A program made the translations under genes and the position numbers. A stretch of 64,000 nt of DNA from JADCRZ01 sp037718865 (lineage in GTDB: Bacteria > Bacteroidota > Bacteroidia > Chitinophagales > Chitinophagaceae). The notes beneath the pieces are model-generated. The model had not been told where the DNA came from and searched no databases. It saw only the letters and a list, made by a program, of their open reading frames with translations. The stretch covers positions 124,001 through 188,000 of the forward strand of contig JBBJMP010000008.1 in assembly GCA_037718865.1 (NCBI GenBank). Reading direction: 5' to 3'. This document shows positions 8,797 through 17,274 of this stretch, piece after piece; position 1 is the first letter of the stretch, and each line of letters opens with the position of its first letter.

Positions 8797-10206
8797 ATGA
8801 GCACTATTCTTTCTAATAAATATTATAACGAACCATCGGTATTCCTTCCAGAGAATTTATTAAAGGAAGCGCGGCGGCAGAAAAACAGGCAGGAGTGTGA
8901 CGTTCCGGTGATTTGTTTACTCGATCCTGATGGCGATTTGGCTGACTACTTAATAAAACAGGGAAAGGCAACGAAAAATGAATGCTGGGCCTGCTATCAT
9001 TCCTCTCTCTATAGTTTTCAGATAGGAGATTATATTATCGGCATTGTTCCTTGTATTGTAGGTTCGTCTTATGCTGTCCTGGTAGCGGAGCAATTATTTG
9101 TTTCCGGATGTGAAGTTTTAATCAGTGTCACCTCAGCCGGGGTAATTAGTAGCTCTGGCAATCAAAAGCGATTTGCTCTTATAACATCTTCTATACGGGA
9201 TGAAGGTACAAGTTATCACTATCTGGCTCCCGAGAAACCTTCATTGTTGAATCAGTCACTATTGGTTCTTTTTCATGCCCATGAAGAAAATGCGAATTGC
9301 CCGTATTTTGAAGGCACGAGCTGGACAACCGATGCACCATACCGGGAAACACAATCTTCAATTGCCGCCATGAAAGAACAAAATATTAGCTGTGTAGAAA
9401 TGGAGGCAGCAGCACTATATGCGTTGGCAGAGGTAAAACAATATGATATTGTGTGTTTTGCTCATCTTACTAATTCAATGGCTCAAAAAGAAGGCGATTT
9501 TGAGAAAGGCGAAGAATTTGGAAGCATTGATACATTAAATCTTCTTTCCTATGTAATTGGCATATTCAAATTGGAAAATTTTTTACTTCCCATGCAATCG
9601 AACAAAAAACATTGGGAAAACATTTATCAAACAAAACAAGCGGATGATGTTAGTTGGACTCAAGAAGTCCCCCGGACTTCAATCGACTTTATTCGTAGCT
9701 TTCAGCTACCCAAAACTGCCCGAATAATTGATGTTGGTGGAGGAGATAGTAAACTGGTAGACTTCCTGCTGGACGAAAACTTTGAAGATATTACCGTATT
9801 AGATATTTCGGCGAAGGCTTTGGAGAAGGCTAGGCAACGGTTGGGACATCGGGCTAATCGGGTAAAGTGGGTTGTGGAGGACATAACAGCGTTCCAGCCG
9901 GAAACAGTTTTTGATTGCTGGCATGACAGGGCTACTTTTCATTTCCTGACGACAAAGGAACAAGTATCTAAATATCTAACTACAGCCAGGCGTAGCATAG
10001 GAGAGGGTGCTTATGCAGTTATCGGTACTTTCTCCGAGAATGGCCCTGAAAAGTGTAGTGGACTTCCTATTAGGCAATATAGTGAGGAGATATTGACGGA
10101 GGAGCTTGCAAATGGTTTTAAAAAAATAAGGTGCATTACTGAAGATCACACTACACCTTTTCATACAAAACAGAACTTCCTGTTTTGCTCCTTCAAAAGA
10201 AATTAG
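8797..10206 (+). CDS. Nucleoside phosphorylase-SAM methyltransferase fusion
   Basis: 469 residues in two domains. Residues about 1-265 resemble the nucleoside phosphorylase/uridine phosphorylase superfamily: a beta-rich core with SVTSAGVIS and the ribose-binding signature VEMEAAALYALAE. Residues about 273-469 form a class I SAM-dependent methyltransferase: HWENIYQTKQ start, motif I IIDVGGGDSKLVDFLL, acidic motif II VLDISAKAL, and WHDRATFHFL. Each domain is near full size, so the protein is a true fusion rather than a misread junction. The substrate is unknown. The methyltransferase part belongs to the small-molecule/thiol-methylating type often found with GDCCVxC proteins, one of which follows 11 bp downstream. 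No signal peptide; cytosolic. Confidence 0.8.
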   Translation: MSTILSNKYYNEPSVFLPENLLKEARRQKNRQECDVPVICLLDPDGDLADYLIKQGKATKNECWACYHSSLYSFQIGDYIIGIVPCIVGSSYAVLVAEQLFVSGCEVLISVTSAGVISSSGNQKRFALITSSIRDEGTSYHYLAPEKPSLLNQSLLVLFHAHEENANCPYFEGTSWTTDAPYRETQSSIAAMKEQNISCVEMEAAALYALAEVKQYDIVCFAHLTNSMAQKEGDFEKGEEFGSIDTLNLLSYVIGIFKLENFLLPMQSNKKHWENIYQTKQADDVSWTQEVPRTSIDFIRSFQLPKTARIIDVGGGDSKLVDFLLDENFEDITVLDISAKALEKARQRLGHRANRVKWVVEDITAFQPETVFDCWHDRATFHFLTTKEQVSKYLTTARRSIGEGAYAVIGTFSENGPEKCSGLPIRQYSEEILTEELANGFKKIRCITEDHTTPFHTKQNFLFCSFKRN

Positions 10207-10217
10207 TAATAATAAGA

Positions 10218-10427
10218 ATGAAAAACACGCTAACACTACAATCAACAATTACTTGTCCGAATTGCGATTTTCATAAAGAGGAAACAATGCCTGTTGACGC
10301 ATGCCAGTATTTTTATAATTGTACGAATTGCGAAGCAATACTAAAGCCAAAGCAGGGCGATTGTTGCGTATTTTGCAGCTACGGCACTATAGCTTGCCCA
10401 CCAGTACAGATGAACAAATCTTGTTGA
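10218..10427 (+). CDS. GDCCVxC-domain small Cys-rich protein
   Basis: 69 residues. The family hallmark GDCCVFCSYGTIACPPVQ is near the C-terminus; two further Cys pairs (CPNC, and CTNC after YFYN) suggest a zinc-ribbon-like fold. Proteins with this domain are annotated GDCCVxC domain-containing (seleno)proteins and commonly neighbour metal or oxidative-stress genes; their biochemical role is not established. Here the hallmark position is cysteine, not an in-frame TGA. I chose the ATG at 10218 because the upstream in-frame ATG at 10185 lies inside the preceding gene. Probably cotranscribed with the fusion enzyme. Confidence 0.85.
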   Translation: MKNTLTLQSTITCPNCDFHKEETMPVDACQYFYNCTNCEAILKPKQGDCCVFCSYGTIACPPVQMNKSC

Positions 10428-10957
10428 GCATAGCTTCGTTAAAATAGCGCTCCCTGTTCAGGCATGCAATTGCTTTCCTGACATTTAGCCACCATTGCAT
10501 TGCTCCAAATCAGTTTAAGCCAGTATATAAATACCACGATGTGGGTATTGCATTATAATTTTTGATATTTTACTTTTGATTTGAGAATTAAATTACTTGT
10601 ATTGATAAACATTGGTATGCAAGTAAGCTAATTGAAAATATTCATGATACCAAGAAACATGAGGTATCATACCAAACCAAAATTATAGAGCCTTTTTAAT
10701 TGTGTTTGGAAACAACTATTTAATAATAGGCATTTCTCCATCCCCTATTAGAATTTGATGCGAATGTCTAACGAACGGACTAATGCGTATAGACTACGGT
10801 TATTCTCCCGATTAAGTGCTATCCCTGCCTTACTTTATATATGTTTCATTAGTTATATGTAAAATTTACATAGGTATCTAATACCCTAACTGATGAATCA
10901 GCAAGCCGGCTAATGCCTAGTAATCTATAAATTTTTGGTGCATTGCACTGAAGTAAA
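10428..10957. other. AT-rich intergenic region
   Basis: About 530 bases with no credible gene on either strand and no recognisable IS remnant. The only structure I find is the GGTAT inverted repeat listed separately. A TACTTTTG box at 10571-10578 fits the Bacteroidota -7 consensus (TAnnTTTG) but has no good upstream partner and is far from the next start. Confidence 0.5.
10644..10673. promoter_or_regulatory. Repeated GGTAT/ATACC half-sites, operator-like
   Basis: ATGATACC (10644-10651) and GGTATCAT (10663-10670) are perfect inverted arms around 11 bases. The right arm also forms its own palindrome, GGTATCATACC, at 10663-10673, giving three half-sites on one region. No T-run follows, so it is not a simple terminator. 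It may be a repressor-binding site for the gene starting at 10958. Confidence 0.3.
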
Positions 10958-13456
10958 ATGTTTGTTATGACTCCAACAAAGCCACAGGAGACTGATTTCT
11001 CCAAGGACGTATTAGGACGGTATATCTGCAACGGATTTGACGAGGCAATGAATAGCACCAACAAAACACTTTTACGCAAAGATGGCAGTCCGCAAAGCGA
11101 TGCGCTTCCTTTTGACATCATCGTCATCGGTGGTGGTAGTTTTGGTCCGGTGATGGCTCAACACCTTTTTGAAAAGGACAAAAGCCATAGTCACCGTATC
11201 TTGATTCTGGAAGCAGGGCCTCTAGTGCTCACCGAGCATTTTCAGAATTATCCAATCTTAGGTCTATTCCCCCCTGGCGCCACGGTGACGGATCCCAAAG
11301 TGCCGCGAAACGAAATTTGGGGATTGCCGTGGGTATCTGATGTAAAAGCCGGCTTCGTTGGACTGGCTTATTGCCTGGGCGGCAGATCCATTTTCTTTGG
11401 AGGGTGGTCACCGCAGCTATTAGACTTTGACGGGCTTACCGAGATGCCCGATGCACAATGGCCCGCGGTAGTTAAGGATGATCTCAACAACAAATATTTT
11501 CAAGAAGCGGCTGCGCAAATCGGAACGGATGTTTCAAACGATTTTATACATGGTGTCTTACACGAAGCGTTAAGAAAACAGTTGTTCGATGGCATCGAAA
11601 GTAATCAGGTTGCCAATGCTATACCTTTAATCCAGCTTCCTGCCAGTCCCGGCACACCGCCCGGTATACCGGCGGCAAAAGTGAATGAATTCAAATTAGA
11701 AGCACCCCTGGCTGTGCAAACAAATGTGGGTTCCGGGCTATTTCCAGGTAATAAATTCAGTGCAGTGCCGCTTCTCATTGATGCCACCCGCAAAGCTTCG
11801 AACGAATCCATTCATAATGGTATACCGGACGATGTGAAAAAGAGATTGATGGTAATTCCGCATTGCCGGGTTATCAAATTGATAACAGAAGTCAGTAATG
11901 GAACTGGGCGTGTGAGCGGTATTGATACTTCCCTGGGATTTATTTCCCTTGCTGAAGATGCAAAGGTGGTGGTTGCCATTGGTACCATTGAAAACGCAAG
12001 GCTTGCGCTGCTTTCTTTTCCTGGCATCGACAACTACAACCTGATAGGTCAGAATTTAATGGCACATCTACGTTCCAACCTAACCATACGTATTCCACGC
12101 ACGTCGGTGAAAGATTTAAGCGCTGCATTGAAGGCGCTGGAAGCATCGGCGTTGTTTGTGAAAGGGTCACACGATAGGGACAATGGCGAGAAAGCATTCT
12201 TTCATTTGCAAATAACGGCTTCCGGTGTTGCCGCACCTACCACAGATTCCGAAGCGGAACTTTTTAAAAAAATTCCTGACTACGACAGCGTTGAATTACT
12301 CAATCAATCAGATGATAAGACGGTCGTAATTACCATGCGGGGTATTGGTGAGACGGAAAGAAGAAATCCCGGAAGCCTGATCCGCCTGGCTGCCGAACAA
12401 CCCGTAGATGAAGCCGGGGTAAGTCGTGCTTTCGTTACTTATAGCTTAAATGCAAACGATATGGCGTTATGGGAAGCAATGGATAAAGCATCCGATGATG
12501 TGGCAAAAGTTTTTGCAGACGGAAAAGATTTTGAAGTGCTTTCGAATGCTAACGTATGGCTTCCGGCCAACGCATCAACTAATTTGAAAGCTATGCTTCC
12601 ATATGATTTTCGTTTTAATGGCGGTAGACGGGATGGAATGGGTACTACCCACCATGAAGCTGGTCCGCTATGGATGGGCAGTGATCCAATGGATTCGGTT
12701 ACTGATGAAAACGGTAAGTTCCATTTTGTAACAAATGCCTATGCAGCAGGCCCGGCACTTTTCCCGACTGTTGGATCACCCAATCCCATGCTTACCGGTG
12801 TCGCCCTGGCCAGAAGATTAGGGGATCATTTTCTTGTTCCGACTTTCACCGCAGACGCCGGGTATACCATGTTGTTCAACGGTGTAGATACGGGCAAATG
12901 GAAAATGAGCACCATTAAAAATCAACCGGGCAGGGACAATCCGGGCAAGTTTAATATTGTCCGCGGCGCTTTTGAATCGCAGCCGGGAAATGACCTCGGA
13001 TTACTTCATTGTACGGATCCCATGCCGCCTGATTACAGTTTAAAATTGGAGTTCCTCACCTGGCGAGACGATGATAACTCGGGTGTGTTCATTCGCTTTC
13101 CCAACATTAATAGCAAGGGATACGACAATACTGCCTACGTGGCCATCAACTTTGGTTTTGAAGTGCAGATTGACAATATTGGCCAGGGAAATCCTCCCGG
13201 CTTAGACATTCATAAAACCGGGGCCATATACGGCTTTGCTGCACCAAGCAATCCACAGGTAAAAAACCTGGGCAAGTGGAATGAAATGGAGATTCAGTGC
13301 GTCGGGCAACAGTATAAAGTGTTCCTCAACGGAATTTTAGTTACTGACTATACAAATCCAGATCCGTTCAGGGGAAATGAAGCACCGCATTTCATCGGCT
13401 TGCAAACCCATACAGGCCGGGTATCATTTAGAAAAATTCAGTTTAAAGCAATTTAG
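10958..13456 (+). CDS. GMC oxidoreductase fused to DUF1080 domain
   Basis: 832 residues. Residues about 50-625 are a GMC-type FAD oxidoreductase: dinucleotide-binding DIIVIGGGSFGPVMAQ (GGGSFG at 58-63), ribose-binding E86 in LILEAGP, and a C-terminal GMC signature with GTTHHEAGPLWMGSDP and FPTVGSPNPMLTGVALARRL. Residues about 629-832 are a concanavalin-like DUF1080 domain (3-keto-disaccharide hydrolase family): YTMLFNGVDTGKW, DNSGVFIRFP, GKWNEMEIQCVG and RKIQFKAI. GMC/GFO enzymes can oxidise sugars at C3, and DUF1080 enzymes cleave 3-keto-glycosides, so one chain could perform both steps. No signal peptide is evident. The start may be the ATG at 10958 or 10967. Confidence 0.85.
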   Translation: MFVMTPTKPQETDFSKDVLGRYICNGFDEAMNSTNKTLLRKDGSPQSDALPFDIIVIGGGSFGPVMAQHLFEKDKSHSHRILILEAGPLVLTEHFQNYPILGLFPPGATVTDPKVPRNEIWGLPWVSDVKAGFVGLAYCLGGRSIFFGGWSPQLLDFDGLTEMPDAQWPAVVKDDLNNKYFQEAAAQIGTDVSNDFIHGVLHEALRKQLFDGIESNQVANAIPLIQLPASPGTPPGIPAAKVNEFKLEAPLAVQTNVGSGLFPGNKFSAVPLLIDATRKASNESIHNGIPDDVKKRLMVIPHCRVIKLITEVSNGTGRVSGIDTSLGFISLAEDAKVVVAIGTIENARLALLSFPGIDNYNLIGQNLMAHLRSNLTIRIPRTSVKDLSAALKALEASALFVKGSHDRDNGEKAFFHLQITASGVAAPTTDSEAELFKKIPDYDSVELLNQSDDKTVVITMRGIGETERRNPGSLIRLAAEQPVDEAGVSRAFVTYSLNANDMALWEAMDKASDDVAKVFADGKDFEVLSNANVWLPANASTNLKAMLPYDFRFNGGRRDGMGTTHHEAGPLWMGSDPMDSVTDENGKFHFVTNAYAAGPALFPTVGSPNPMLTGVALARRLGDHFLVPTFTADAGYTMLFNGVDTGKWKMSTIKNQPGRDNPGKFNIVRGAFESQPGNDLGLLHCTDPMPPDYSLKLEFLTWRDDDNSGVFIRFPNINSKGYDNTAYVAINFGFEVQIDNIGQGNPPGLDIHKTGAIYGFAAPSNPQVKNLGKWNEMEIQCVGQQYKVFLNGILVTDYTNPDPFRGNEAPHFIGLQTHTGRVSFRKIQFKAI

Positions 13457-13536
13457 CAGCCGCAAATTTTTATGAACACTTTGTCAATTTACCAGCAAAA
13501 ATTTGTTACATAAAACCCTGATTGCACAGAACACTT

Positions 13537-14724
13537 ATGAGAGTACTTCATATAACCTCTGAATATCCTCCCGTTATCTGGGGAGGGCTTGGGACTGCCG
13601 TAGGCGGACTAACAAAAGCACTTTCCCGGGAAAGCGCCTCCGTAGGTGTACTGCTCGTGGGTGGTGCTTTGGTACTGGGTGAACAACCTTACGGTAGTTG
13701 GAACACTTTTTCCGTGGAGGAGCTTAAGAATCAATTCACGACCCAAAATTTTGTCCGCAAAGCAAATATTTTGTTCTTTCACGTTTCCCTCGACGCAACA
13801 GGTGAGACCGCTGATTTGCTCTCCGATTACTGGGTGCCGGAAATCATTCATCTGCATACTGCCTGGTTGTTGCCGGTTGCTCAAAGCATCCGGGAGAAGT
13901 GCCATTGTCCGATTGTGTTTACCGTCCACTCCATTGATAAGGCGGAGTATGAGGTAGGAAAATTTTTCAATCACTGGGATATACAGGAGCGGGCCATTAA
14001 TGAATCGGATAGTATAATTGCCATTTCAAAAAATGAAAAGGAATTGCTGGCTGGCTATTATCCGCATGTTATTAGTAAGATCAGTGTGGCCGGTAACGGC
14101 ATAGCAGAGTCAATAAGAGCAAAAACTATTGCAAAAAAACGTGAATGGAAAACAACCGGTCTCACTGTGCTGTATACCGGCAGGTTTGTAGACCGAAAGG
14201 GTATCCGTGAATTAATTAGCGCCATTCCACAGGTGCTAAGCCAATTTCCTGAGGCTACATTTGTTTTGGCCGGCGGTTATGGAGGAGCTGCCGAAATTCA
14301 AAAAGAATGGTTGGCGGATGCTCTAGGCCCATTCAAAGATAGGATCATTTTTACCGGATGGCTGACTCCCGATGAGGTGAACAAATGGTATGAGCGGGCC
14401 GACATACTTGTGATTCCAAGTTGGTATGAGCCCTTTGGAATGGTTGTTCTGGAAGGTATGCTTTACGGTTTGCCCATTGTAGCCACGAACGTAGGTGGCC
14501 CTGCTGAGATTTTAGTGCATAATGTATCCGCTCTGTTAATCCCGCCGAAAAATGTTGATGCATTAAAAAAATCAATTTTGGATCTATTAAGAGATGCTGC
14601 ATTACGCAAACGGCTTGGAGAATCTGCCTCAAAAGATGTGCGGGACAAATGGCTTTGGAATAAAGCGGTCAAGAAAATACAAAAAGCGTACGCAGATACA
14701 ATTATCATCTCAAGGGTGGCCTGA
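13537..14724 (+). CDS. GT4-family glycosyltransferase
   Basis: 395 residues with the GT-B layout of family 4 enzymes. The N-terminal acceptor domain begins MRVLHITSEYPPVIWGG, including the Gly-rich loop GGLGTAVGGLTKAL. The C-terminal donor domain has VLYTGRFVDRKGI and the EX7E-type signature in YEPFGMVVLEGMLYGLPIVA. It transfers a sugar from a nucleotide-sugar donor; the start resembles glycogen synthase GlgA and sucrose-phosphate-synthase relatives, but the acceptor is not predictable. I chose the ATG at 13537 rather than the TTG at 13522 because family members start right before the first beta strand. It lies 80 bp after the GMC-DUF1080 gene, possibly in one transcript. Cytosolic. Confidence 0.85.
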   Translation: MRVLHITSEYPPVIWGGLGTAVGGLTKALSRESASVGVLLVGGALVLGEQPYGSWNTFSVEELKNQFTTQNFVRKANILFFHVSLDATGETADLLSDYWVPEIIHLHTAWLLPVAQSIREKCHCPIVFTVHSIDKAEYEVGKFFNHWDIQERAINESDSIIAISKNEKELLAGYYPHVISKISVAGNGIAESIRAKTIAKKREWKTTGLTVLYTGRFVDRKGIRELISAIPQVLSQFPEATFVLAGGYGGAAEIQKEWLADALGPFKDRIIFTGWLTPDEVNKWYERADILVIPSWYEPFGMVVLEGMLYGLPIVATNVGGPAEILVHNVSALLIPPKNVDALKKSILDLLRDAALRKRLGESASKDVRDKWLWNKAVKKIQKAYADTIIISRVA

Positions 14725-14973
14725 TTTCGTTTATCCTCATGAAATCTGACTTTCATCCAGATACGTTGTTGATCATGGTGAGATCCCCGGCAATTGAAAT
14801 TGCAGATCGTCAGGAGTAACCTCCCGAATTGTGAAATGTAGTTGAATTAATCTTATGATTGTGGCCAGTTTTTAACCCTTTAAAATAAAATGCCTGTAAC
14901 AAGTCCGGACCATAAATATAATATGAACCTTTGCATAGAAAATGCCCTGGAATGGACAAAAAAGATTGATATT
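14725..14973. other. Intergenic, no gene seen
   Basis: No credible ORF or terminator. A small palindrome (GCAATT-GA-AATTGC at 14790-14803) and a weak GATTTC/GAAATC repeat are the only structures, and neither is strong enough to call. Confidence 0.4.
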
Positions 14974-14991
14974 ATGTGACTTATATCACTG
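14974..14991. promoter_or_regulatory. Crp/Fnr-like operator before sulfur genes
   Basis: ATGTGACTTATATCACTG contains the two-fold TGTGA-N6-TCACt arrangement recognised by Crp/Fnr-family regulators, with the second arm one base from perfect. It is centred about 42 bp upstream of the TSUP permease start, a typical activator position. The regulator gene is not in the window. Confidence 0.55.
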
Positions 14992-15024
14992 TATCTGTAA
15001 CTGATTGCCATCACTTTTGCATCT

Positions 15025-15810
15025 ATGGAAATAGCGGGTTACATTGCTTCGGTATTTATAGGTTTATCACTTGGCTTAATCGGCGGGGGCGGTTCCATTT
15101 TAACCGTACCCGTTTTAGTTTACCTTTTTTCAATTTCCCCAACCATTGCTATATCTTATTCACTTTTTATAGTAGGGTTTACCAGTCTTGTAGGCGCTTT
15201 TAATAATTATCGCAAAGGCATGGTAGACTTCAAAACAGTTTTCCTTTTTGGTTCATCTTCCATCACCACCGTATTTATTGCACGGAAGTTTATAATACCT
15301 TTTTTACCGGATGTATTTTTTAAAATTGGCTCATTCAGTGTCACCCATGGATTATTTGTAATGGTTGTATTTGCCATACTTATGTTAGCAGCTTCTTCGA
15401 CAATGATTAGAAGCAAAAACGTACAAATTGAAAAAAAGGCTAATCAAAAACCTTATTTACTGGTTATTTATGGCGTGCTGATTGGTCTCGTAACCGGATT
15501 CTTAGGAGCAGGTGGTGGCTTTTTATTAATTCCCGCATTAGTGCTATTGATGAAGCTGCCTATGAAAGAAGCTATTGGAACATCGCTCTTCATCATTGCA
15601 CTAAATTCACTAATCGGTTTCATAGGCGATATTGGTCGTCATGTCATAGACTGGAAGCTTTTAATAATTATTACATCCATAGCAATTACAGGCATTTTTA
15701 TTGGAGGTTATCTTAATCAAAAGATCAATAGCCAAAAGTTGAAGAAGGGTTTTGGATGGTTTATACTATTTATGGGCATTTACATCATTGTTAAAGAAAT
15801 CTTCTTCTGA
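15025..15810 (+). CDS. TauE/SafE (TSUP) family sulfite/sulfur exporter
   Basis: 261 residues, nearly all hydrophobic, with the duplicated TSUP architecture: first half SLGLIGGGGSILTVPVLVYL, second half GLVTGFLGAGGGFLLIPALV, each a Gly-rich re-entrant motif followed by helices. Members of this family move sulfite, sulfonates or thiosulfate-type anions across the inner membrane. The gene sits 69 bp upstream of a persulfide dioxygenase-rhodanese gene, so export of sulfite or thiosulfate formed by that enzyme is the natural reading. A Crp/Fnr-like box lies upstream. Length and motifs are normal for the family. Confidence 0.9.
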   Translation: MEIAGYIASVFIGLSLGLIGGGGSILTVPVLVYLFSISPTIAISYSLFIVGFTSLVGAFNNYRKGMVDFKTVFLFGSSSITTVFIARKFIIPFLPDVFFKIGSFSVTHGLFVMVVFAILMLAASSTMIRSKNVQIEKKANQKPYLLVIYGVLIGLVTGFLGAGGGFLLIPALVLLMKLPMKEAIGTSLFIIALNSLIGFIGDIGRHVIDWKLLIIITSIAITGIFIGGYLNQKINSQKLKKGFGWFILFMGIYIIVKEIFF

Positions 15811-15879
15811 ATCTTAAGTGACAATTGTTCATTAAAACAACAGACATTAATGATCTTTGTTTTGATAAAACAATAGAAT

Positions 15880-17241
15880 ATGCAAATCAAACAATGGGAA
15901 GATAAAAATCTGGCTCAATTCAGCTATGGAATATTAAGCGATGGTGAGAAGAAGCTGATACTTATAGATCCTTCCCGCAATCCACAACCTTATCTTGATT
16001 TTTCAAAAGAAAAAGAAGCTGAGATAATAGGAATTATAGAAACCCACCTTCATGCTGATTTCGTAAGCAGTCATTTAGAGCTGCATCAAATTACGGGAGC
16101 AAGAATTTACGCAAGCAGTATGGTCGATGCTGCATATCCCCACAATACTTTTGATGAAGGAGATTCCATTGAATTTGGAAAAATAAAACTATCCCCTTTA
16201 TCTACCCCTGGCCATTCACCAGATAGTATAACAATTTTATTAGAGCATGAAGGGAAACAAAAGGCTCTATTTACAGGTGATACATTATTCATTGGTGATT
16301 GTGGAAGACCAGATCTAAGAGAAGGTGGTGAAAACTCTAGCAATAACGGGACTGAACTTGCAAAGAAAATGTACCATAGCTTGCGAAACAAAATCATGAC
16401 GCTTAACGATGAAATTGTTCTTTATCCAGGTCACGGTGCTGGCTCGTTATGTGGCAAAGGCATAAGTAAAGCAAACAGCAGTTTCATAGGTAATGAGAAA
16501 CAATCAAATTGGTCCTTGCAAACAATGGCTGAAGATGAATTTGCACAAACGTTATTAAGCGACAAGCCATTTATACCAGCCTACTTTGCTTATAATGTAG
16601 AGTTAAACAGGAAAGGTGCAGCATCATTTAGAGAAAGCATTGGAAAAATTAACATAGGCGATACCATAGAAGATAATGTGGATTCCTCCAGGTTGAATAA
16701 AGCAACATGGATTGTAGATGCAAGACGCCAGGAAGATTATAAAGACGGCCATCTGCCGCAATCGATAAACTTAATGGAAGGTGAAAAATTTGAAACATGG
16801 CTGGGTAGTATCATAAATCCAGGTGAGCTTTTTTACCTGGCCGGTTATAGTCAGGAACAGTTACAAAGGTTAATAGGGCGTGCCGCCGCTATCGGCTATG
16901 AAACTCAAATCAAGGATGCATTTATATTGAGATCTGCAACACAAAAAGAAGAGAGGATTGACATGGCTATATTCAGGGAAAACATGGAGGATTATACGAT
17001 TATAGATGTTAGAAATGCTGCTGAAATTAAAGAAGTTGAAATTTTTAAGAATAGCATTAATATTCCTCTTGCGGAATTAAGGAATACAGTAAATGATATT
17101 CCTACTGAAAAGCCAGTTATTGTGCATTGTGCCGGAGGTTACAGAAGTGCGGCAGGAAGTTCAATGTTAAGCTCAGCTTTAAATGGTAAGGTTAAGGTGT
17201 TTGATATGGGCGAAGCAATCAATGAGTTCAGTAAGAAATAG
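15880..17241 (+). CDS. Persulfide dioxygenase-rhodanese fusion (CstB-like)
   Basis: 453 residues. The N-terminal metallo-beta-lactamase domain (about 1-240) has ETHLHADFVSSH (H56, H58, D60), TPGHSPDS, FTGDTLFIGDCGRPDL and YPGHG, the iron-site pattern of ETHE1-type persulfide dioxygenases. A degenerate rhodanese-like domain follows (about 260-355; the loop reads LAGYSQEQLQRL, without the catalytic Cys). The third, C-terminal rhodanese domain has the active loop VHCAGGYRSAAG with Cys417. This three-part order is that of CstB, which oxidises low-molecular-weight persulfides and makes thiosulfate. With the TSUP permease it forms a sulfide/persulfide detoxification pair in the cytosol. No terminator is visible before the convergent gene 33 bp away. 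Confidence 0.9.
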   Translation: MQIKQWEDKNLAQFSYGILSDGEKKLILIDPSRNPQPYLDFSKEKEAEIIGIIETHLHADFVSSHLELHQITGARIYASSMVDAAYPHNTFDEGDSIEFGKIKLSPLSTPGHSPDSITILLEHEGKQKALFTGDTLFIGDCGRPDLREGGENSSNNGTELAKKMYHSLRNKIMTLNDEIVLYPGHGAGSLCGKGISKANSSFIGNEKQSNWSLQTMAEDEFAQTLLSDKPFIPAYFAYNVELNRKGAASFRESIGKINIGDTIEDNVDSSRLNKATWIVDARRQEDYKDGHLPQSINLMEGEKFETWLGSIINPGELFYLAGYSQEQLQRLIGRAAAIGYETQIKDAFILRSATQKEERIDMAIFRENMEDYTIIDVRNAAEIKEVEIFKNSINIPLAELRNTVNDIPTEKPVIVHCAGGYRSAAGSSMLSSALNGKVKVFDMGEAINEFSKK

Positions 17242-17274
17242 TTTGCCGGGAAATCAAAAGCATAACGCGCCACG

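Noticed and set aside
10185..10217. Upstream start for the GDCCVxC gene
   Set aside because: It would overlap the end of the fusion enzyme and add 11 residues with no family support.
14790..14803. Palindrome GCAATTGAAATTGC as an operator
   Set aside because: Too short, AT-rich and about 220 bp from the next start; expected by chance in such sequence.
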